Assembly: GCA_027604665.1 (NCBI GenBank)
Contig: JADGIZ010000448.1
Span: 1 to 13,475 of the forward strand
Source of the DNA: Polyrhizophydium stewartii
Lineage: Eukaryota > Chytridiomycota > Chytridiomycetes > Rhizophydiales
Length of the DNA stretch: 13,475 bases
Reading direction: 5' to 3'
Part shown: positions 1 to 6,234 of the stretch, one piece after another
How the letters are laid out: each line of letters opens with the position of its first letter
How positions within the stretch are numbered: the first letter of the stretch is position 1
Translations under genes and position numbers: made by a program
The notes under the pieces: model-generated
The model's input: the letters and a program-made list of their open reading frames with translations, nothing else
Told to the model about the DNA's origin: nothing
Database searches by the model: none

Positions 1-51
1 CCGCGCACGGTTGCGCAGTTCTTTGCCCAGAACCGCGCAGCCTTTCTGTGA
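1..51 (+). CDS. Possible C-terminal tail of an unidentified protein (5' partial)
   Basis: Frame 1 is open from the window edge to TGA at 49-51 and reads PRTVAQFFAQNRAAFL. The composition (hydrophobic and polar residues mixed, mostly G or C in third codon positions) is like the real exons further right. It would be convergent with the minus-strand kinase gene that ends at 212, leaving about 160 bp between them, which matches the spacing elsewhere in the window. Sixteen residues are too few to name a family, and a chance open frame in GC-rich DNA cannot be excluded. Confidence 0.35.
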   Translation, partial: PRTVAQFFAQNRAAFL

Positions 52-211
52 TGTGGGCGAGCATGTGCCGCCTTCTCAGAATGAACAGCAATCAAAGCAG
101 GAGCGATCTGCATCGCCGATGCCTCGTGTGCGGGAGCGGGGCGGTGTTGTGCATGCAGCGAGCGTGGGGAGCAGGGCGGCACACGCAAGCCGAGCAACAG
201 AACTCGCGGAT

Positions 212-1359
212 CTATTGCGGGATCGGCGCAAACTCGGATGTCTGGGCAGCAGCAATGATGCCGCCCGACTCTGCGGCCGAGCGCAGCACGCCCTGCACGC
301 CGTCCGGCGTCAGCTCGCCGCGGTCGCGCAGGATGTCGACAATGTGCTCGGTCAGAAGCTCGACGGCAACCGTGTTGGTCTCGCCGCGCGGGATGACCAC
401 GTCGGCGAACTTCTTGGTCTGCACACAGCCGCCGCAGCAAGCGAGGCCGCCATCGTCCGTCAGCACTTCTCTGGACGGTTGATCGGCTGGCATTGGCGTC
501 TGGCTCACCGGCAGGATAAACTCCTCGAACGACGGCTTCACAAACTTGACGTACCGCTGGAGCACCTGGTCGAGCGACATGCGGTAGCGCTCCTCGGTGT
601 CGCGGATGACCTGGCGCGCCAGCCGCACGTCGCTGTCGACGTCGACAAAGACCTTGAGGTCGATCAGCTCGCGGATCTCGCGCTCGTACAGGATCAGGAT
701 GCCCGACACGACCACGACGTCCGGCGCGGGGTCGATCAGCACCGACTCGGGCAGGCGGCGCTTCTTCTGGAAGTCGTAGCGCGGGATGCTGGCGGGCTTG
801 CCGTCGGACAGGCTCTGCAGGCACGCCAGGAACAGATCCAGGTCGAGCGCCTCGGGATGGTCAAAGTTGTACTCGCCTGCGTCGGCGCGGCGCACGTCGT
901 CGTCGCCCAGCGGCAGGTAGAAGTCCTCGAGCCTGCGTGCCGCCCAGGCCGCGCGCGGCGCAGCGGGGGGGGGGCCGTGCGGATGCACAGGCCGTGGCGG
1001 CGTGGGGAGGAGGGGGCAGCGGGTCAGCAGCATGCTCGGCAGTCGCCGGTTGCCGGCAACAGCGCCGCGCCTCCCGGACACGGCGGGCACGGCGGCACGC
1101 GGCGGGCGGGGCCGCGGCGGCAGGCACACCTGATGTAGCTGACGCGGCGGCGGTCGCCGGCCACTGCGCCCGAGGCGGCGAGCGTCTCCATGATGCGCTG
1201 GCACACCTGCGCCTTGCCCGAGGCGCCGCCGCCGGCGACGCCGATGGCGGCGCCGCCGATGCGCCCGCCATCGACCTCAAGACCTCGCGCCGCATCCTCG
1301 ATATGGTGCGCGAGCAGCAGGACGAGCTGCGCGGCGAGGCCGCCGCCGGCGGCGCGCAT
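212..1359 (-). CDS. Uridine/cytidine kinase family protein with degenerate active-site motifs
   Basis: Family enzymes phosphorylate uridine and cytidine in cytosolic pyrimidine salvage. Proposed exons on the minus strand are 1359-1130, 932-509 and 418-212, giving about 286 aa, close to the roughly 280 aa of animal UCKs. The introns are 933-1129 (197 nt, donor GTGTGC, acceptor CGCAG) and 419-508 (90 nt, GTGAGC, internal CTGAC, GTGCAG). Visible family signatures are a P-loop GVAGGGASGKAQVC, YNFDHPEAL, YDF, SGILILYEREIRELIDLK, VFVDVDSDVRLARQVIRD, FVKPSFEEF and TKKFADVVIPRG. Several catalytic positions differ from the family: the Ser/Thr after the P-loop Lys is Ala, the usual Asp before FY is Glu, the Glu of EGIL is Ser, and ERGR is ERYR. 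It may be a divergent paralogue (yeast Das2 is a uridine-kinase-like example) or a pseudoenzyme. The start is uncertain: the in-frame ATG at 1359 lies antisense to conserved bystin codons. Confidence 0.8.
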
Positions 1360-3009
1360 GCGCCTGCTGCCCAGAGGTGCGTCGCCCGCTGCGTGCCCGC
1401 CGCCGTGCACGCATCTGCCCGCCGCCCGCGGCAACAAAAAAAAAGTGTCGGCCTCCATCCGCTGCGACTCGACGACCCGACGACCCGGCAACTCGACGAC
1501 CCGGCAACTCGACGATGCCTCGGTGCTGCTATGCGACGGCTGCTGACGCCCGTCGCCTCATGTGCTCAGGAAATCCAAATACGCCGCGATCAAGGAGCAG
1601 CGTCGCCGCATGGCCCGCGACTCGGACGACGACGACGACGACGACGACGACGAGGACGGCCCCGTCCCCGACGACGACGACGACGGCGACCTCGACGGCG
1701 ACTACGAGGAGTTTGAGATTGACGACTCGGGCATGGTGCGTGCGCATCAGACTATAACGTCCCGGCTCGCACACACCGTTGACCGTCATGCTGACTCTCG
1801 CCCGCCCGCCACCCTCAGAACATCGACGCCGGCGACCAGCAACTGATCGAAAAGTTCATGAACAAGGAGCCCAAGAAGCAGGTCAACCTGTCCGACCTTA
1901 TCATGAGCAAGATCCAGGCCGCCAACGAGTCTGGCGCGGTTTCTGCTGGCGGCGCTGCCAGCGAGACGCCAGGCCTCAACCCCAAAGTGGTCGAGGTCTA
2001 CACAAAGTCGGTGGCTCGAGTGCGACTCGTGTGTTGCCGAGCCGCATGCTGACGACGCTCTCCTCCTCGCAACAGGGTCGGCATCCTGCTGAGCCGGTAC
2101 CGCTCTGGCCCGCTGCCCAAGCCCTTCAAGATCATCCCGACCCTGCGCGACTGGGAGGAGGTCTTGTTCATCACTCGCCCGGACAGCTGGACCCCGCACG
2201 CCGTGTACCAGGCAACACGCATCTTTGTCTCCAACCTCAAGGCAAAGATGGCGCAGAGGTGACCCGCGCATGCACGGCGCCACCCACTGCCTGCGCGCGC
2301 GCATCGCAGCTGACGCCTCTCCGTCCACGCAGGTTCTTCAACCTCATCCTCGTCGACCGCGTGCGCGACGAGATCCAGGAAACCAAGAAGCTCAACTACC
2401 ACCTCTACATGGCGCTCAAAAAGGCGCTCTACAAGCCCGGCGCCTTCTTCAAGGGCTTCCTGCTGCCCATCTGCGAGTCGGGCACATGTACCCTGCGCGA
2501 GGCCGCCATCATTGGCAGCGTGCTCATCAAGGTGTCGGTCCCGGGCTTGCACTCGGCCGCCGCGCTGCTCAAGATCGCAGAGATGGACTACACCGGTCCC
2601 AACAGCCTGTTCATCCGCATCCTGCTGGACAAAAAGTACGCGCTGCCCTTCAAGGTCGTTGATGCCCTGGTGTTCCACTTTTTGCGGTTCAAAAGTGACC
2701 CGCGCGAGCTGCCTGTGCTGTGGCACCAGGCGCTGCTCACATTTGCCCAGAGGTGCGTGTGCTCCTGCATCGCGCTTCCGTGTGTTGTGCTGCTCTCTGA
2801 TCGCGGATGCTCACGCTCGACCGCCTTGTCCGCGCAGATACAAGGAGGACTTGACAGCCGACCAGAAGGAGGCCCTCCTCGACCTCCTGCGGCACAAGTC
2901 GCACGAGGGCATCACGCCCGAGATCCGGCGAGAGCTGCAGAACTCGGTCTCGCGCGACGAGAAGCTGGCCGTGGCCGACGAGGACGTTGAGATGGGCGTC
3001 GATTTTTGA
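1261..3009 (+). CDS. ENP1: Bystin / Enp1, 40S ribosome biogenesis factor (5' end unresolved)
   Basis: Bystin/Enp1 acts in pre-40S assembly in the nucleolus and in nuclear export of the small subunit. Proposed exons are 1261-1376, 1570-1735, 1819-2006, 2076-2258, 2333-2752 and 2838-3009, about 414 codons; all joins keep frame. Recognisable segments in order are [20 protein letters not shown], an Asp-rich acidic tract, [110 protein letters not shown] and TPEIRREL. Introns are 69-193 nt, most with CTGAC branch motifs. The third donor is ambiguous; AA|GTCGGT at 2006/2007 gives the best family spacing. Human bystin is about 437 aa and yeast Enp1 about 483. The basic N-terminus that should precede IDLKTS is not found, and no in-frame ATG lies close upstream, because the kinase exon occupies the opposite strand. 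Confidence 0.92.
1377..1569 (+). repeat. Bystin intron 1 with 16-bp tandem repeat and A9 run
   Basis: This intron runs from a GTGCGT donor after AG at 1376 to a CAG acceptor at 1567-1569, with CTGAC at 1542-1546. It holds a 16-bp unit, ccggcaactcgacgac, repeated head to tail at 1485-1500 and 1501-1516 (last base differs), with a partial related copy just upstream. A run of nine A lies at 1436-1444. At 193 nt it is longer than most introns in the window, so local tandem duplication may have lengthened it. Confidence 0.6.
1625..1657 (+). repeat. GAC trinucleotide repeat encoding poly-Asp in bystin
   Basis: An uninterrupted GAC series in bystin exon 2 encodes nine consecutive Asp, followed by Glu-Asp. 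A second shorter block at about 1670-1683 encodes five more Asp. Acidic stretches are usual in the N-terminal part of Enp1/bystin, so the tract is probably functional protein sequence, but the pure codon use means it can behave as a microsatellite. Confidence 0.85.
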
Positions 3010-3115
3010 AATCCCAATGCATAATATGGCACCAATTCCTTCTTGCCCATCCGTGCACCTGTCTCGGCGGCAGGACAGAGGGAGGGTGCTTTGACAAAGA
3101 TACCCGCTGCTTGTC

Positions 3116-3121
3116 TTTATT
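3116..3121 (-). terminator. AATAAA polyadenylation signal for PSMD5
   Basis: The minus strand reads AATAAA here, starting 8 nt past the PSMD5 stop codon (TGA at 3132-3130). Such a short distance suggests a very short 3' UTR in the 120-bp gap shared with the convergent bystin gene. No equally clear signal is seen for bystin; AT-rich aatgcataatat at about 3016-3027 may serve. Confidence 0.6.
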
Positions 3122-3129
3122 CCGCCGTC

Positions 3130-5162
3130 TCACGCAGACTGCATCGCGACAATCGGCTGCGCCTCGGTGTAGTACGGCCCCTGCTTCTCGTAGTCGCGCA
3201 CGCGCTCCATCAGCAGGCCGCCGACCTTGGTGCTCGCGGCTGGGTGACGCGAGATGGTGCGCACAAGCGAAAACTTCCACTCCTGTTGCAGTGGCAGCGT
3301 CAGCGTCCATGAGCTCGGCATCTTGATCGTAGCGCGGTTCGGCGAGACGCACCATCGCAAGCCGCGGCGCGCCGGGCTGCCGCTGCACGACAAACGCAGC
3401 AAAGTCTGGCGTCCGCGACAGCTCTTCCAGGCCCCACTCGTGCGTGAGAACGGCATTGAGCACCGAGTAGGCGGCCACGAACAGGTCCTCCAGCGTGTTC
3501 TTGGCAAACTGGATCAGATCCTTGATCAAGTTTGGATTTGCGGCTGGTGGACGGGCGTCAGCAGAGACAAAGGGAGTTCGGAGATGCACGGCGCGACCAA
3601 CCCTTGATGCGGTCATACGAGTACTTGGCAGCTTGCCCGGCCATCTCGCTTCCGCCGTGCCTGAATCACCGCAGCCAACCTGCATCAGCTTCCACTGCAT
3701 AGCGCGGCAGAGCATGCGAACGCACTCGACGCCAATGATGCACGAGACAGTGCGCAGGATCGAGATCTTGACGTCGCCCGCGCTGTACTTGAGCGAGTCG
3801 AGCAGCGAGTCCAAAAGCACGCGCTGCTGGAACAACGCGCACACTCCGGCGGCCGTCGAACCGATGTTGGCAATTGCGACCCGCGCCGCGTCTCTGACGT
3901 CCGGCTCGGACTCCTCGAGATACGGCTGCAGCGCACTCAGGAAGTCGTACTTTGCCTGGATCGACTCGATCGACTCGTGCTGCGTGTTCAAGGCAACGTG
4001 GTCAGCGCATGTGTGATGCCAGCGCAAACAACGCGCGACGGACCTGGTTGAAGTATAGGAATCCCCAGAACTTGATGGCCGAGCAGAGCGACAGCCGCGC
4101 CACGATGCCCTCGACTTCGGCAGGCATCTGGACAGCGTCAAACAGCTGCTGCAGAACCTGCGTCTTGTCAAGGAACTCGAAGCCGGCGCGGGACTCGGCA
4201 AACTGTGGTGGTGCGGATCCAGGAGCGCAGTCAGCGGCGGCTGTGCCAACTGCGAACAAAAACTGGCTCTGGCACGCACCTGAATCAGGATCTCAATGAC
4301 ATTGAGCGTCTCGAGCACGTCGCTGGTGAACACGCGGCCAGACAGCGGCGCGAGCACGCCCAGGCGGTCGCAGTATTCGAACGCTTCGTTCGAGGACATG
4401 GCGACGGTGGCATAGAGCTCGTAGATGCGCAGCTTGATGATGGCGCTCTCGTCTGCGAGATCCGTGAGCACGGCGACGTTGTTGTTTGACAGAACCGCCT
4501 CGATGGCGCCCTTTTGCGTGGCGATTGCGGCCAGCAGCTCGCCGACGGCCTTGCCGACCTCGCTGTCCTTGTTGGCGATGGCGGCGACGAGCGCGTCGAG
4601 GATGTCGCCGGCGGCAAGGATGGCCGCGGTGCCGTCGGCCGACACGGCGCCGCGGCGCATGAGGGCGAGCACCAGCTTGTTGACGGGCACCAGCGGGCTG
4701 CGCAGGCCGACGCGAAGCAGGTCGCCAAACGCGTCGAGGATCATGGGGAACGGCGTCTGGCTCAAGAGGCCGTCGAGCACGTTGCACGCCAGCTCCGTGA
4801 CGGCGAGCGAGCGGGTGCCGGCCATCACGCCGACGATCGTCTCGGGCGCCAGGCGGAACTTGGACGCCAGCTCGCCCGGGCGTGTGTATCCTGCTCGTGC
4901 GTCAGCGGCGGCGGCAGCGGAGCGCACGGCGGAGCGCGCGGCGGCCAGGGTCGGCCGTCGGCCACGCACCGGTCAGGGCAACCCGCCACGTCGTGAGCGC
5001 GGCGTGCAGCGCCTCGGTGTCCGAGAAGTCCCCGCGCTCGACGCAGGCGGCGAGGGTCTCTGACGCGCGCATCAGCTCGTCCGCGGGCTGGGCGGCTGCG
5101 GCGGCGGGCTGCTGGGCGGTGGGCGGCTGCGCGTCGACGGCCATGTCGTCGGCCGAGGGCAT
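3130..5162 (-). CDS. PSMD5: 26S proteasome assembly chaperone PSMD5 (S5b/Hsm3 type)
   Basis: PSMD5/S5b/Hsm3 is a HEAT/ARM-type chaperone that binds Rpt subunits during assembly of the 19S base and is absent from mature 26S particles. Seven exons on the minus strand: 5162-4970, 4890-4280, 4202-4044, 3979-3726, 3660-3602, 3543-3353 and 3282-3130. They sum to 1620 nt (539 aa); human PSMD5 is about 504. Introns of 58-79 nt keep frame; most have GTGCGT-like donors, CTGAC and CAG. The family fit includes IIKLRIYELYATVAMSS, IKFWGFLYFNQ, VRDAARVAIANIGSTAAGV, WGLEELSRTPDFAAFVV, then EWKFSLVRTISRHP and the C-terminal DYEKQGPYYTEAQPI, matching the human GPYY tail. The N-terminus (MPSADDMAVDAQPPTAQQ) is Ala/Pro/Gln-rich and probably disordered. 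The 59-nt exon 3660-3602 (HGGSEMAGQAAKYSYDRIK) is chosen on frame alone and is the least certain. Confidence 0.88.
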
Positions 5163-5331
5163 GGCGGCGGCGCGGTGAAGGGTGTCGGGACGTGTCGCGC
5201 CCGCCGCGATTTTATGGGAAACGCGCGCGGCGCGCGGCGATTGGCGGCAGCTGGGGCCGCGCGGGCATTGGCCGGACGGCGGGGGTTGTTTTTGTTCGTC
5301 GATCGCGGCCGCGGGCGACACCCACGGGCGA
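5163..5331. promoter_or_regulatory. Divergent promoter region between PSMD5 and uL13m
   Basis: These 169 bp separate two head-to-head start codons and must hold both promoters unless they extend into the genes. The region is very GC-rich, with gcggccgc near 5306 and only one AT patch (gattttatggg, about 5208-5218; ATAAAA on the minus strand about 50 nt upstream of the PSMD5 ATG). No convincing paired TATA boxes are seen. The arrangement suggests a CpG-like bidirectional promoter; this is inference. Confidence 0.5.
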
Positions 5332-6128
5332 ATGCTGCAGGTGCGCGGGGCGCAGGCGCGGGGCGCACGCGGGGCGCGGGGAGCGCGGGCTGACCAGCGC
5401 GGCGCTGCGGGGGGGACTCAGAACGGGCTCGCGCACGCGCGCGTGTGGCACCTTGTGGACGCGCGCGGGAAGGTGCTCGGGCGGCTCGCGCAGCGCATCA
5501 GCGTCGCCCTGCGCGGCAAGCACAAGCCAAACTTCCACCCGACCGGTGCGTGCCCGCCGCCCGCCGGCGGCGTCCGCCCGCATGCATGCGCGCTGACCGC
5601 GGCGCCCGCAGCCGACATCGGCGACTACGTCGTCGTCATCAACGCAAAGGACGTGGTCGTCACCGGCCGCAAGCGCACGCAGAAGGAGTACTTCTCGCAC
5701 AGCGGCTACCCGGGCGGCGAGAAGCTCATCCCGTACGACAAGTACATTGCAGAGCACCCGACTGGCGTAAGCCGCGCCCCCGCCTGCTGCGCCTGCATGC
5801 GCAGTGGCCCGTGTCTCCGCATCTGTGCTGACGCCGCCGTCGCTGGCCATGTGCGCAGCCCCTGTACAAGGCCGTCTGGGGCACGATGCCGCGCACAAGG
5901 CTCGCCAAGGACCAGATCAAGCGCTTGAAGCTGTTCGAGGGCAGTGAGCACCCGTACGAGGCAAACATCCTCCGGTCCTACCTGCCAGAGGCGCAGTCAC
6001 AGGCAGACGCCTTCGAAGCAGCGGCGGCAGAGGCAGAAGCAGAAGCAGACGCACCGCTGAGCCCCGCGCCAGAGCCGGCCAAGCCGGCCAAGGCACTCAA
6101 GGCACCCAAGGCACCCAAGAAGAAATAA
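5332..6128 (+). CDS. MRPL13: Mitochondrial large-subunit ribosomal protein uL13m
   Basis: This is a structural protein of the mitochondrial 54S/39S large subunit (yeast Mrpl23, human MRPL13). Exons 5332-5340, 5422-5545, 5612-5766 and 5859-6128 total 558 nt (185 aa). Key segments are [88 protein letters not shown] and [11 protein letters not shown]; the Phe/Leu-Ala-x-Ala-Arg-x-Trp-His start resembles the yeast protein. Exon 1 would encode only Met-Leu-Gln. It is chosen because ATGCTGCAG is followed by GTGCGC, and the intron has CTGAC (at 5389) and an ACTCAG acceptor. No in-frame ATG lies further upstream. No cleavable presequence is visible, as in yeast Mrpl23. After the conserved core comes a low-complexity tail with AEAEAEADA and then a Lys/Pro/Ala-rich end ([12 protein letters not shown]). 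The gene ends in tandem stops TAA TGA. Confidence 0.9.
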
Positions 6129-6209
6129 TGAACTCTGCTGCGCTGCATGCGTCCCGCAGCGCTCGTGCGATGCCCGCCCGCCCGTGGTCGCTGCCGTGGC
6201 CAGATTTTT

Positions 6210-6226
6210 CCGGACTTGATGTCCGG
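6210..6226 (+). promoter_or_regulatory. Small hairpin in the SLX4 5' leader
   Basis: CCGGAC and GTCCGG form a perfect 6-bp stem around the loop TTGAT, ending 8 nt before the first SLX4 ATG at 6235. It could influence start choice between the two close in-frame ATGs (6235 and 6241), but a 6-bp stem is common by chance in DNA this GC-rich. Confidence 0.25.
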
Positions 6227-6234
6227 GCTGTCGG

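Noticed and set aside
11..1138. Long + strand open frame of 375 codons
   Set aside because: It is the codon-aligned antisense of the kinase exons. Its His/Asp/Gln/Val-rich composition is what high third-position GC produces on the opposite strand, and it has no domain signature.
1183..1263. In-frame LHDALAHLRLA upstream of bystin IDLKTS, recalling the N-terminal His-Asp-Pro-Leu region of Enp1
   Set aside because: These bases encode the conserved kinase segment QVCQRIMETL on the other strand, so the likeness is probably chance. No start codon or good acceptor supports it.
2912..4969. Single 685-codon minus-strand frame
   Set aside because: It reads through several PSMD5 introns and, at its end, through sequence antisense to bystin. 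Only parts of it are true PSMD5 exons; the rest has the wrong frame for the conserved C-terminus.
5214..5340. ATG at 5214 giving an Arg/Ala-rich, presequence-like N-terminus for uL13m
   Set aside because: Its frame does not match exon 2 through the available splice sites; joining it would shift the conserved core out of frame.
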